Below, piece after piece: positions 10,718 through 21,360 of a stretch of DNA of 64,000 bases; within the stretch, counting starts at the first letter, position 1; each line of letters opens with the position of its first letter. The stretch comes from Peromyscus leucopus (taxonomy: Eukaryota; Chordata; Mammalia; Rodentia; Cricetidae), in contig NC_051083.1 of NCBI RefSeq assembly GCF_004664715.2, positions 113,360,347 through 113,424,346 of the forward strand, in the 5' to 3' direction. The position numbers and the translations under genes were made by a program. Below the pieces are notes generated by a model, which saw nothing but the letters and a program-made list of their open reading frames with translations, had not been told where the DNA came from and did not search any database.

Positions 10718-10824
10718 CAGCCCTAGCTGTACTGGAACTCTCTCTCTGTAGACCAGACTCAAAGAGATTCATCTGCCTCTGCTCCAGAATGCTGGGATTA
10801 AAGGCGTGTGCCACCGCGCCCAGC
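10716..10824 (-). mobile_element. B1 SINE, second piece
   Basis: 'agccctagctgtactggaac' to 'attaaaggcgtgtgccaccg'. Begins at the same internal B1 point ('gtgtaacag') that the first piece also contains. Confidence 0.85.
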
Positions 10825-11164
10825 TACAGAATAGTTTTAATTGAATTAAATAAAATACAAAGAATTTTAACAGAAACCAATCATACTGAATGCACCTGTC
10901 AACATATTTTTAAAATGAGTGATATCTGTGCTTCATTGTTAGCACATTAAGTAATAAGATCAATCAGCAAACTTGCAACTAACATAATTTCAAAGTAATG
11001 ATGAACATATTGTTACCACAAGAAATCTGTTTCAGCCTAAAGTGATATAAAAATGTGCAATAATTTCTGTTGGGGCCAAGCAACAGAACCTCTGATACTG
11101 TTTTGTTGCTTATATTTTGAAAAGAATGTGGAAAAAATGCAGTTAGATGATGAGAGCAGAAATA
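10825..11164. other. AT-rich non-repetitive sequence
   Basis: No recognisable repeat or gene. Confidence 0.4.
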
Positions 11165-11348
11165 GGGGCTGGAGAGAGGGCACAGAGGACCCAGGTTCAG
11201 TTCTTAGCCCCCCACAGGTGGCTCACAACCTTCTATAACTCCCTTTCCAGGGAAGCCGATATGCCCTGGCCTCCATCAGCACCAGCATGCATGTGGTATT
11301 ATACATAAACTTACACAGGCACACACATATGAATAAATAAACATAAAG
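11165..11348 (+). mobile_element. B2 SINE with internal deletion
   Basis: 'ggggctggagagagggcaca' jumps directly to 'gaggacccaggttcagttc', missing the usual box A to box B spacer. Ends 'gaataaataaacataaa'. Confidence 0.85.
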
Positions 11349-11361
11349 TAATTGCCCTGTG

Positions 11362-11633
11362 TCTTACTTTATTTGGGCTGCTAAGGTAAGATGCCATAAT
11401 AACATCTTATTATGTCATTAATGTATTTCTCACATTTCTGGATTCTGGAAACATAAAGATCAAGGTGGCCACACTCTGTCTAGTGGGGCTTCCTTCCTCA
11501 CATATAGTACCTTCAAGCTGTGTTATCACGTGGTATAAGAGGTGAAGGATCTCTGTTGATCAGGGCACTAATCCCAAGGGCTTTTCCCTTGTAATCTAAT
11601 TACCTCCAAAGTCCCTACCCCCGAATACCATTC

Positions 11634-11672
<39 letters not shown>

Positions 11673-11885
11673 TTATGTATGAGTACTCTGTCCACATGTA
11701 CACATGTGTGCCAGAAGAAGGCATCAGATCCTGTTATAGATGGTTGTGAGCCACCATGTGGGTGCTGGGAATTGAACTCAGAACCTCTAGAACAGCAGCA
11801 GAGCAGCCAGTGCTCTTAACCGGAGAGCCATCTCTCCAGCCCCGAACACCATTCTCTTAAGCATTAGGACTTCAGAATGTGAACT
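11362..11885 (-). mobile_element. MLT1-type LTR, split by a B2
   Basis: Antisense MLT1: 'tttatttgggctgctaaggt', 'atttctggattctggaaac', 'ctaattacctccaaagtccc' before the B2, then 'taggacttcagaatgtgaa' after it. Confidence 0.7.
11634..11842 (-). mobile_element. B2 SINE with TSD
   Basis: Antisense B2 with a (TTTA)n tail at 11634-11674, then 'tggttgtgagccaccatgtg', 'agtgctcttaaccggagagc' and 'catctctccagcccc'. TSD 'cgaa(t/c)accattct' at 11622-11633 and 11843-11854. Confidence 0.95.
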
Positions 11886-12240
11886 TTTGTGTTGTTATCG
11901 TCTGAATGCTGAATGTGCCCCAGAGGTCCATGTGTAAAGGTTTGGTCAGCAGGGTAGCACTATTTAGAAAGTGGTGCCTACTGCTAAGCATCTGGATCCT
12001 TGGAACATGTCCCTGAAGCAGATTATGGGATCTGGGGCTTTTCTTCTCTATTTGTTCTCTGGCTTTGGATAGGAGAACCTTTGCTCCACTGCAAAGTTGC
12101 ATCATGATGTGTTGCCTTGCCACATGTCCAAAAGCAATATGACAAATTGATCAGGGACTGGAACCTCCAAAATTATGAGCCAAAATAAATATTTTTTCTT
12201 TGGAAGTTAATTATCTCAAGTATTCCATCATAGTGACTGA
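11886..12240 (+). mobile_element. MaLR-related LTR
   Basis: 'gtccatgtgtaaaggtttgg', 'gttgccttgccacatgtcc', 'aacctccaaaattatgagcc' followed by 'aaaataaat' and 'agttaattatctcaagtatt'. This is the order seen in a common mammalian LTR including its polyadenylation signal. Family assignment uncertain. Confidence 0.55.
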
Positions 12241-12570
12241 AAACTCTTATGGGGGATATAGACACACAGACCAGAGCTTACTTGTTTCAAAGTCCTTCAA
12301 CGGAGCTCTTCTCCAGGACAAGGATAAGTCTTGGAGATTCAATATACAGAAATAGACTGCGGGCCTGCCTTCCCTCCTCTGTACTCTAAAGACCCCTATA
12401 GTTTCCAAAGCTCCTATGGAAAGTGTCCTTTTCACCTCAACGTAAAGCTCTCTCTCTGGCTCGCTGAGCATCTGCTGCATGCAATGTTCTATGTGAACCC
12501 TGGCCATGGGAAGAAAAAGATGATAATGAGATTGCCACCCATAATAACAACTCCCATTGACTGAATACTT
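12241..12570. other. Non-repetitive sequence
   Basis: Overlapping open frames on both strands (12247-12564) are short, not splice-bounded and not recognisable. Confidence 0.4.
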
Positions 12571-13020
12571 TTACATGCTGACACTTCATTTATTCTCTCA
12601 TTCACTGAACAATGATCAACATGATCTACTGAGTACCTGCTTCTACCAGACACTATCCAAGGAGCTATGGGCACAGCAGCAAATAAGGTAGGTAAATTCC
12701 CCGTTCCCATGAGGCTTACACTCTGATGAGGAACACAGAGGTTTTTCAGACTGAGAAAATGGTATTGCTATAGTCTGATAAGTGCTTACAGAAGACAGGG
12801 CAGGTCCAGAAACGGTGTGAACTGAGTGGGAAAGGTCCCAGTGAGAAGGCAGAACACTGAGAATAATTCTAAAGGAAGCAAGGCAATGAGCCTTTTCAGA
12901 TATTTGGAGGAGGAGTATCATCAGCAGAGAGAGCAGCTATTCAAGGAGCCTGAGATGGACATGTGCTTGAGGAAAGCAACCAGGCCGGGTGAAGTGAGTG
13001 AAGAGAAGAGCGGTGGGGGA
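12571..13020 (-). mobile_element. LINE-2 3' region
   Basis: Antisense L2 end: 'ttattctctcattcactga', 'tactgagtacctgcttctac', 'cagacactatccaaggagc', 'tcccatgaggcttacactct', 'gataagtgcttacagaag'. Confidence 0.65.
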
Positions 13021-13154
13021 TGAGGGTGGAGCAGAGGGGAAATGGGCAGAGGGCTGCCAAACAGTGCTCGACTTAGGATGCTACTGCAGGGATCTTAGAC
13101 AGAGCAAGATAGATGCTTTAGAGTGACTGAACAGACGCCTCCGATAGCAGTTAG

Positions 13155-13240
13155 GGCACAGTTATCATCGTTTTCAAACAAGGAACTGCTGCTCAGAAAA
13201 GTGAAACCCCTTGGCTAGTCAGCAGCAGAGGTTGATTTAT
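13155..13240 (-). mobile_element. MIR fragment
   Basis: Weak antisense MIR: 'aacaaggaactgctgctcag' and 'cttggctagtcagcagcaga'. Confidence 0.4.
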
Positions 13241-13404
13241 CAGAAGCTTCTGTGGAGACCATATGCCTCCTTCTCTCAGCCCCGCCCCAGAGAAGAGCCA
13301 ACATGGTCTTTCCTCCAGGCCATTTGTATTCGTCAGTTGCCCAAGGGTCTGCTTTCTGCCCATGACCCGAGTAGTGTCCACCAACCTCTGCACTGGACCG
13401 TAAT

Positions 13405-13545
13405 CTCTTCACTTATGGAGCCCCCGCCATGCACTAGCCACTGTGTTGTGTGCTGAGAATAACAGAATGACAGCGAGGAAGCCAGCTTCTTACACGCCTG
13501 GAGCTTTTATTCTAATAGATGGGGAAATGGTGTGTAGCAATTTCC
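13405..13545 (-). mobile_element. LINE-2 3' end
   Basis: 'ccatgcactagccactgtgt', 'tgctgagaataacagaatga' and 'ggagcttttattctaatag' follow the antisense L2 terminal sequence. Confidence 0.5.
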
Positions 13546-13633
13546 TCCTAACGGAAACTTTCCATCCCGGGGGGTGGGGCTGGGGGGGTGCTTTTGAGAT
13601 TCAGGAAGTAGGGCCTGAGAGACACAACTCTGC

Positions 13634-13790
13634 TGGTACCTGCCACCAAGCCTGACAACCTTTAGTTCAATGCCCAGGACCCACATGGTGGAAGAAGAGA
13701 ACCAACTCCCACAAATGGTCTTCTGACCTCCACACATGTACCGGGGCAAGATTGTGCATACGGTTGCGGAAGAAATAAATGTAATTTAAC
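13634..13790 (+). mobile_element. 5'-truncated B3-type SINE
   Basis: 'caccaagcctgacaaccttt', 'cccaggacccacatggtgga', 'tcttctgacctccacacatg', 'agaaataaatgtaattt'. Confidence 0.8.
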
Positions 13791-14120
13791 ATTTAAGACT
13801 CGGGAAGTAAACAAAGCTTACAAGGCTCAGTAAGCGAACCACACACAAGGCTCAGACAGTCCCCCAAACAAGATTCACAAGGTTACATTACCAGTAACAA
13901 CAACTTAGTAGATACTCTATGACAGGCTGAGCTGCCTCCCTGCAAGTTGTACAGGGAGCCCTAGGGATGCAGGTTTCGGGAGTCATCACCCATGCTGGAA
14001 TGGCTGTTCGATGGAACTGCCTTTGAGTCAGTTGTACCATACACTGGTAAATAATCCCTCACCCTTACTCGTTTAAGTAACCCCCAAAAGATCACTGGTT
14101 CACTAAGCTACACTTGGTGA
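13791..14120. other. Non-repetitive sequence
   Basis: Contains two close copies of 'acaaggctcag' (near 13820 and 13846) but no recognised element. Confidence 0.35.
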
Positions 14121-14175
14121 AATCATTTATTTATTTATTTATTCATTCATTCATTCATTCATTCATTCATTCATT
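14121..14175. repeat. (TTTA)n/(TTCA)n compound tetranucleotide
   Basis: A run of TTTA units passes without interruption into about ten TTCA units. Confidence 0.95.
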
Positions 14176-14289
14176 GGTCTGACTTGGGTAGAATCTGTCT
14201 CCAGTGCCCTTTCTGGGAGTAAGAAAACATTTATTCATGTCTCCCTAGGCAAAGTCACATATAACAGGTAGGAAAATAATGAACACACT

Positions 14290-14850
14290 ATTCCCCTCTT
14301 TTAAATTAAATTTCCTTCATCTTTAACTGGCATAGAAACTATTGTGTGCAACTATGGCATTTGCGGGCAAAGTTTGCTCTTGTTGCTTCTCCTCCCACCT
14401 CTTGGCCCCATCTGCCCGCTGCCCTGGTACCCTTCCATCCCCAGTAGCCTCTTTTCTGCTTTCATGCACCACGCTCCATCGCCCTCTCCCCATCATTAAT
14501 ACCCCACTTTCCTCCCCATGGCCCTCTTTTTAGTTTCAGAGTCTAAATCCCACACATAGAAACATTAAAAGCTAGGATCTACGTACAAGGGAACATATGC
14601 TATTTGTCTTCCTGAGCCTGGGTCAACTCAGCCTAATACTTTCCAGATCTATCTACTTTCTTGCAAATTTCATAATTTCATTCTTATTTACAGTTGACTA
14701 AAATGCCATTTTGTCCATATGACACATTTTCCTATTTATTCATCCGTTGACAGACATCTAGGCTGTGGCCATGTTCTTGCTGTTGTGAGTAGTACAGCAA
14801 TAAACAGGACTGTGCAAGTATCTCTGTGGTGTGATATAAAGTCCAGCTAA
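14290..14850 (-). mobile_element. LINE-1 3' part (ORF2 end and 3' UTR)
   Basis: Antisense L1: 'ttcctatttattcatccgtt', 'gacagacatctaggctgtgg', 'ttgctgttgtgagtagta' and 'cagcaataaacaggac', preceded by pyrimidine-rich 3' UTR sequence. Moderately old. Confidence 0.75.
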
Positions 14851-15317
14851 GGAAACTGAGTGGCAACTTCATATAAGCTGAATAGGGAAGGTTTACCTAA
14901 GGAGGTGACATAAGGAAGAGTCACCCCAGAAAAAGAACATTCCAGATAGAGAGAAGGCTGTGCCCAAAAGCTCAAGGATGGACACAGCATTGCCTATTAA
15001 GGGAGCAGAAAGCTATGGGAAATATGTAGGTAGGAATGGGAAAGTAGCCAGAGATATGGGTAGAGACATGGACCAAACTTAAGAGGACCTGGTAGTTCAT
15101 ACTAGAGTGTTGTAAGCTGGGGCAAGAAATTATCTGTTAGATGATTTACTTGTGGACAAAAGTTTGGTGCAGGAGGGACAGTGGAGAAAAAATGAAAGTT
15201 GTAGGATATGTTTATAGAAAAGGCAGCTAGACAGGCTGATAGATTAGAAGTAGGTGAGAGGGTCAGAAAAGAATCCAAGACAGCCTCTAAATAGTGGCTT
15301 GAGCAACCGCATGGATG
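14851..15317 (-). mobile_element. LINE-2 fragment
   Basis: 'aggtttacctaaggaggtga', 'aagaacattccagatagaga' and 'aaaagaatccaagacagcct' followed by 'gcttgagcaaccgcatgg' match antisense L2 in the right order. Confidence 0.55.
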
Positions 15318-15625
15318 ATGTCTTCATTCATTTGGGCTATACAACAAATAACAGAGTCTGAGCAATTTATAAACAGCAGAAGTGAATTGATGGCAGTCTA
15401 GAAGCCTGGAAGATGAGAGGTTCAAAATGAAGGCATTGAGGGACTCAGTGCTTTCCAAACGGTGCCTTCTCATGGCATCGGTGTGGCAAAGGAGCCAAAC
15501 AAAGTCCCTCGGGCCTCTTGGAAGGACACTAGTCCTGTTCATGAGGACAGACCCTCATGACTTAAAGGAATTAAGTTTCAACAAACAAATTTTGGAAGGC
15601 TATAAGCAGACCACACAGATGGTGA
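15318..15625 (-). mobile_element. MaLR-type LTR fragment
   Basis: 'aggacactagtcctgttcat' and 'gaccctcatgacttaaagga' are the antisense MaLR central motifs. The left end has 'gagcaatttataaacagcag'. Confidence 0.55.
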
Positions 15626-15825
15626 AGTCGTTTATACAACCAAGAAAGGCATGGGGAAGTGAACTTAGTGGAATTGTTGCATTGTTCTGTGCATGGTAGT
15701 TGGAGACTTACTAAACATTCACAGGGTAATGTCCAGGGAGTGGATAGTCAGAATTGAAGAGAGCATGCTAATCTAGAGATGCAGAATGTTTTCGTTTGGT
15801 TCCGTTTGTATGGTTTGGGGGTTAT

Positions 15826-15992
15826 TTTTGTTTTGTGGTGTTTTGTTGTTATTGTTGTCGTCGTTTTAAAACAGAGTTTTACACTGTGGCTGGCCTAGAA
15901 CTCACTATGTACTCCAGACTGGCCTTGAACTCAATCTGCCTGCCCCAATATCCTGAGTGTTAGGATTATAGTTATAAGCCACTATGCCCAGC
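15826..15992 (-). mobile_element. B1 SINE with T/G-rich tail
   Basis: T-rich tail with inserted G ('gttattgttgtcgtcg'), then 'gactggccttgaactcaatc' and 'agccactatgcccagc'. Confidence 0.85.
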
Positions 15993-16124
15993 TTTAGAGT
16001 TGAAAATATTGTCACTGTGTATTCCTACTTCTATAAAGTATAATGTCTGGCATATAGTGCATGACCCATAAAATTTTGGTTACAAACTATAAGATAGCCC
16101 TTTGTTTAATCCTGGTAGACAAAC

Positions 16125-16378
16125 ACAAAATGGTGACTCATTGGTTGACTGAGTATATCAGAACACAGACCTTAATTCAACTTTACATCATGGCTCTGTT
16201 ATGCTTAATACCTTGAACAAATCATAACCATTAAACAATCTACAGCCTAAGTTTCCTCACCTGTAAGGTAGAGGTAGTGGCAACACCTATACAACAGGGT
16301 CAGTTAGTGACTGTGTAATGTGCATATTACCCTATCTGGTGCATAGTATGAACACTCAGTAAACAGGTAGCTGTTAAA
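16125..16378 (+). mobile_element. MIR SINE
   Basis: Plus-strand MIR core: 'cctaagtttcctcacctgta', then 'ctgtgtaatgtgcatatta' and 'gcatagtatgaacactcagt'. Confidence 0.65.
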
Positions 16379-16469
16379 ATATCCAAAGCAGACCTCAGAA
16401 AGACAGTTCAGAGAACAGACGCAGAGCGTGGGACAATAGAGTCCAGCTCCATGTGAGAGGCAACAACAC

Positions 16470-16960
16470 CTTGGTGTGTTTGCTTTCCATCACTGTGAGA
16501 AACCATCTAGCATGAAGAGATGAAAGGAGGAAGCGTTTCTAGTGCTCACAGTTTCAGAGAGTTCAGTCCTTAGTTGCTTGCTTCGTGCACTCAGGTAGAT
16601 CATCATGGCAGGAGGTTCATCACTTCATGGTAGCCAGGAAGAAGAAAAGGAGAGAAGGGGGAACAGGAAAAGGGAGAGTAGGTGGAAGGAAAGAGTGAGA
16701 GGAGGAAGGGAGAGGAGGGAAGTGGAGGGACGAAGAGGGGAGGGGAGGGAAGAGAACAGGAAGGGGAGTTCTAGTCCGCCAGCCTAGGGGTAGCACTATC
16801 CACAGCGGGTTGGGCCCACCCACATCAATCACCAATTAAGAAAATGCCCTCCATCAGGATATTATGGAGGTGTTTTCTCAGTTGAAGTTCCATCCTCTCC
16901 GATGACTTTAGAGTGTATCAAGTTGACATAAGACTAGCCAGCACAAGGCCCTACATTCCA
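16470..16960 (+). mobile_element. Rodent medium-reiterated repeat, copy A
   Basis: 'tttgctttccatcactgtg' at the left and 'atcaatcaccaattaagaaa', 'caagttgacataagactagc' at the right belong to a common rodent repeat I cannot name with certainty (RMER/URR-like). A 130-bp GA tract (16630-16770) replaces part of the interior. Confidence 0.6.
16630..16770. repeat. Polypurine tract
   Basis: Nearly uninterrupted G/A on the plus strand. It produces long mirrored open frames on both strands that are compositional artefacts. Confidence 0.9.
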
Positions 16961-17014
16961 AAGATATAGGGAGATACAGCCAACAAGACTGCATCACCAG
17001 TCTGCAGTCACTTC

Positions 17015-17520
17015 CTTCAATCAGGTCTGTCTTAGGGTTACTATTGCTGTGATGAAACACCGTGAGCAAAAGCAACTTGGGGAGGAAAGGATTTATTTTA
17101 CTCACAGTTCCATATAACTGTTTGTTATCAAAAGCAGTGGGGGCAGGAGCTAATGCAGAGGCCATGGAGGAGTGTTGCTTACTGGCTTGCTCCCCATGGC
17201 TTGCTCAGCCTGCTTTCTTATAGAACCCAAGACCACCCAGCCCAAGCATAGCACCACCCACAATGGACTGGGCCCTCCCCTATCAATCACTAATTTTTAA
17301 AAAGTGCCCTACATCAGGATATTATGAAGGCATTTTCTCAACGGAGGTTTCCTCCTCTTAGAAGACTTTTAGAGTGTGTCAAGTTCCCATAAAACTACCC
17401 CAGCACAAGGCCCTACATCCCAAAGTTTCTAGAACCTCCTCCAAATAGTACCATTAACTAGAGAATAAGCTTTCAACAAGATACATGAGCCTTCTGGGAG
17501 GACAGTTCATAACCAAACCA
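17015..17520 (+). mobile_element. Rodent medium-reiterated repeat, copy B
   Basis: Fuller copy of the family in copy A: 'gttactattgctgtgatgaa', 'gcttactggcttgctcccca', 'ggcattttctcaacggaggt', then 'gcacaaggccctacatccca', which also matches the sequence beyond the end of copy A. Confidence 0.7.
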
Positions 17521-17524
17521 TAAG

Positions 17525-17785
17525 GTCTAGTGGTTAGTACAGCCCCACTGAGCCAAATTCTCTGCATATTTAATCCTGGCTCAGCCTCTTCCTAGCTTAC
17601 TTAACCCCTAGGTACTTCAGGGGAGTTAAATCATTATTATTTAATCTCTAAAATAGGGATAATAGTAGTCTCATACCGTAGTGCTGTTGTGAAGGATTAA
17701 ATTAGAAAATGCATTTTTAAAAGACAGAGATGGGTGCCAGGTTCATAGTAATGACTCAATACATGTTAGGAGCTGTTATCAAGGA
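17525..17785 (+). mobile_element. MIR SINE
   Basis: 'taatcctggctcagcctctt', 'gttgtgaaggattaaattag', 'catagtaatgactcaataca', with MIR spacing. Confidence 0.65.
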
Positions 17786-18795
17786 GATGAAGGAGGGAGA
17801 TGACTGGAAACGGCTTCATCTGTGTCTTGGACCTCCCTCCAGAGCAAAATCGTCTTGAACCTTCCGCAGCATCAGAGCCTTTTCAAACAACCCTTCTCTC
17901 CCAATATTCTCCCTCCTACTCCTCCCTGCCTGGGGCCTCCCAGTTTTTACAGCTCTCTGAACAGTCTGTGAGCCTTCGCCAGGACTGGTGGGGAAAAGGC
18001 CAACACACCCAGCTGAAGGCTGCAGAGACTCAGCTTCCTTCCACAGCGGGAGGGGGGAAGTGTTAGCCACAGGCCAAGGGGCAAGGGACTCCAGATCCCC
18101 ATTGAGCTGCCTGTAGCATTCCAGAAGCAGAGAGAAATAAGCAACTGAGAATCCCAGGCAGCTCTTCCATTCAAATGCTGCCTTTGTTACTAAAAGGCAG
18201 ACCTACTCTGTCCCCACTGGCACCAGCCTACCCATTGTTTTCCTCAGAGACTGTCTCAAGCCAACAGCTGGGGCTACCTCTCTCTTACCGGAATGATGGC
18301 CTGCAGGTTCCAGTACAGTGATGGTATCTTATCAGCAAAGTCTCCACAGTGAAAGACTAGACTGGAGACTGGGGTCAGGTGCTATAAGCAGGCCCCAAAG
18401 AGGACACTAAAAGTGTTTGACCTGTGCCTTCCCCTGGGTGTGTAGTGATGGCAACCTTACTGAGCAATGGGTTTGAGACTAGAGTCGAATCCCAGCAAAA
18501 TCTGAGCAAGTTGGTAGCCTTAGGAACATTCCAGAGGTGACTGACTCTGGCCTCTGACCGACCCAACCTGCCGTCCTTAGCCCTCCTGCCGCGCATCACC
18601 TTCCACTCACCTGAGAAAAAGGAAAGATTTCCTAACCCTATCTATCTTCACCATCTTCCCCTCCAGGGCCTTATCTCTGAAGCCTTCTCTCAGCAGGTTA
18701 TCTTTTACTCAAGAGTTCCTGTTGCGTAAGGGCAGAGTTCAAACTCCTCCAAGGCTTTTCACTAGAAAGGCAATTTTTAATACCAGAAAGGGCTT
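17786..18795. other. 1-kb repeat-free segment
   Basis: No recognised SINE, LINE or LTR. Open frames on both strands at 17800-18174 are under 90 codons and overlap each other, so none can be preferred. A candidate for comparison with other rodents. Confidence 0.45.
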
Positions 18796-18799
18796 TCTA

Positions 18800-18900
18800 A
18801 CCTCTTGTTTTTACAAATAATGAAACTGAGGCCAGGAGGGAAAGATCTTGCTCAAGTTCACACAGCGAGTTGTTGACAGGGATAGCCAAGAACAGATCTC
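18800..18900 (-). mobile_element. MIR fragment followed by CT-rich sequence
   Basis: 'aataatgaaactgaggccag' and 'gctcaagttcacacagcgag' are antisense MIR. A CT-rich stretch follows at 18921-18968. Confidence 0.6.
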
Positions 18901-19084
18901 CCCTGACTTCTAAATGAGTGCGCTCTCTCTCTCCCTCTCCCCCCTCTTCCTCTGTCTCTCTCTTTCTCAAAGGAGATTTATTCATTGTGAAGAGGAACAA
19001 AGAAGTCCATTGACCCTTCAAGTTCATCTTTGGGGTCCTGACATGAGGTTTACATTTGAACAGAGGGGCAAGAGGCATGCATAG

Positions 19085-19523
19085 CTAAGCAGCCCTGGTC
19101 AAGGTGTGGGCACGCCCGTCATTGCTCCTGTCTTTGTACCCGTTCCCCTGCGAGATTATTTGACCAGTTGTCAGAACTGTGTGAAATCTCTTTCCCCTGA
19201 GACAGGTTCCCGTTCTGGCTGACACCAGGCCCCAGCCGTTTCCTTCTCCCAGCATGAGATTCCTGAGAAAACCCCAATTTCTTAGGGGCCATTCACTGTC
19301 TCGATCCTGTGATAGTGAATAGGAGAGCCACCAGTGTCTCTTTGGAATATCTCCATTCCTTCCGGGTTAGTTAGAAAAAGAGTTTGGAAGATTCAGTAAC
19401 ATATTAAAAACTCCTGATAAGGTCTCCACTAAAACATTTTAACCGGGCCAAAAGTGCTCTTTCCACACTACTACTCTGCTTACTCATCTTAAACCTCAGT
19501 GGCTTCAGACATAAGTATTCAAG
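19085..19523. other. Non-repetitive sequence
   Basis: No recognised repeat. Mixed composition without an open frame of note. Confidence 0.4.
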
Positions 19524-19787
19524 GCTGGGGAGCTGGCTCACTGGGTAAAGTACTGGCTCCAATTCAGATCCCTAGCATCCACATTAAAAACAAAACCAAA
19601 CCAAACAAAAAACAGCACAGCACCGTGTGCCTGTAATCCTTATGCTGCAGAGGCAGAGGCAGGAGCATCCTTGGAGTTTACTGGCTGATTTGGCTAGCTT
19701 GACCAAATTAGTGAGCTCCTCGTCCAGTAACACCCTGTCCAAATGAACTGGACAGCAATTGAGGAAGTTTCGTGATGTTGTCCTCTG

Positions 19788-19836
<49 letters not shown>
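19524..19836 (+). mobile_element. B4-type SINE ending in (CA)n
   Basis: 'ggctggggagctggctcact', 'gtgtgcctgtaatccttatg', 'gaggcagaggcaggagcatc', 'taacaccctgtccaaatga'. The 3' end is a (CA)n array at 19792-19836. An A-rich stretch with repeated 'aaaccaaac' lies between the ID-like and B1-like halves. Confidence 0.75.
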
Positions 19837-19839
<3 letters not shown>

Positions 19840-20764
19840 AGCAATCATGTTTGTATTCCTTGTGGCTCCTGCCAATGAGAGACTGGGAAGTGCTTAGCTC
19901 GGCAGTTCAGTTTGGTGTCCCCCAGCCCCATTAAGTGGGTTAAGTACTGTGGTGAGAGAGTGGATCTGAAACACTGACTGCATGAGGAGGATGACAGGAG
20001 CAGTGAGGCCCCTCCTGCTTCTTGGAGGCTCTCTAAGATGCATGTGATCCTGCTGTGGGAGTCCCTTTGGGTTCTCACACAGCATGGTGGCTGTCCAGCT
20101 AATGAGTGCCACGAGGTCACAGGAACAAGCAGACAAAGGAAGAAACATTTTATGATCTCACCTCAGAAGTCACCTAACTCCATTTCTATCTAGTCAAAAT
20201 CCCACCCAGCTTCTGAGGAAAGAAACATAGATGCCATATTCCAATGGAGGTGTGTCAACAACATGCATCTGAGCCATGTGGAAAAATACTCCCTGCCATG
20301 CCATTCCTATGCCCAATGTTATCCACATGATCCTTTAAACAAGATTGGCTGTCACTGAGGACCTTTCCATTGGTGCCTTCAGGCCCCAGGTGAAGTCTCA
20401 CATCTAGAAGTTTCCCTAACAATTCTTGTAAGCACCTTAAGCAAGAATTTTTACTCAAAGCATATAGACACATGCATGTTTAACAGCCCGAAGAATTTCT
20501 CCATGCTTGCTTGATAGGGGCCAGCTTGACCAATGGGTAGATTTCCATTGCTGGATCCTTCCATCTGACCAGGTGAAGCACTGGATTTCCTTGGCTGAAA
20601 TGTCTTCCTCATTCTTCCAGGGTCACAGAGCCTCAGGGTGATGGGATATCCAGCCATAAAGGGCAGGATGGAGCTGTCCTTAGAGTATGGTGTCTCTTAG
20701 GTGGGCCCATGAGCACAAGACCTTGGCAGTCAGTCGGGGGAAAGAGGCAATTAAGTGTGTTATT
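19837..20764. other. Non-repetitive sequence
   Basis: Several minus-strand frames of 68-91 codons lie here (19845-20120, 20255-20473, 20451-20657). They have no recognisable domain and no paired splice sites that I can defend. Confidence 0.4.
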
Positions 20765-20905
20765 GGTAAGAATCTTGGGCTAAGAAGCAGGAAACCGGAG
20801 GCCCTATCCCAGCTCTTTTTGTAATTTGATGTATATCCTGAGGCAAACCCCTTAATCTTTGAGTGGGCCTCAGTTTCCCTGCCTCTTCAGCATACCACCT
20901 AGAGC
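20765..20905 (+). mobile_element. MIR fragment
   Basis: 'cctgaggcaaaccccttaat' and 'gggcctcagtttccctgcct' are the MIR core motifs. Confidence 0.6.
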
Positions 20906-20994
20906 TTGCTCTTCCTATTGATGAGTGGATAAAAAGAGAAATAGAAAAATCTTTCTGAGATCAGAAAGTGCTTTGTGTCTTGTAAAATATTTTT

Positions 20995-21360
20995 AGCAAT
21001 TCTTTGAGAATTTCATGCATGTATACAATGTATTTTGATCATATTCCCTGCCCCCTACTTCTCTCCCAACCCCTCCCAGGTCCCCCCCACCCTGTCCCTA
21101 CTTCTGTCCTCTGATCCCCTCCCAACTTCATGTCCTCCTTTTTTGTATAACCCACCAAGTCCAATTTGTGCGGCTCATATCCAAAGGGGTGGAGGCAATT
21201 CACTGGTGCATGGCTGACCTATCAAGGACCATACCTTTAAAGAAAACTGACCCTCCCTCTCCCAGCAACTACCAACTGTCAATAGCTCTTCAGATGGAAG
21301 TGGGGGCCTGTACGCCCCTCACCCCTCCATGCTGAACTGTGGACTGGCTTGAGAAAATTG
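20995..21360 (-). mobile_element. Rodent LINE-1 3' UTR (Lx-like)
   Basis: 'ctttgagaatttcatgcatg', 'caatgtattttgatcatatt', a C-rich stretch and 'acccaccaagtccaatttgt' are the antisense 3' end of an older rodent L1. Confidence 0.8.

Noticed and set aside
16605..16835. Mirrored 60-71 codon frames rich in Arg/Glu/Gly or Pro/Leu/Ser
   Set aside because: Compositional artefact of the polypurine tract.
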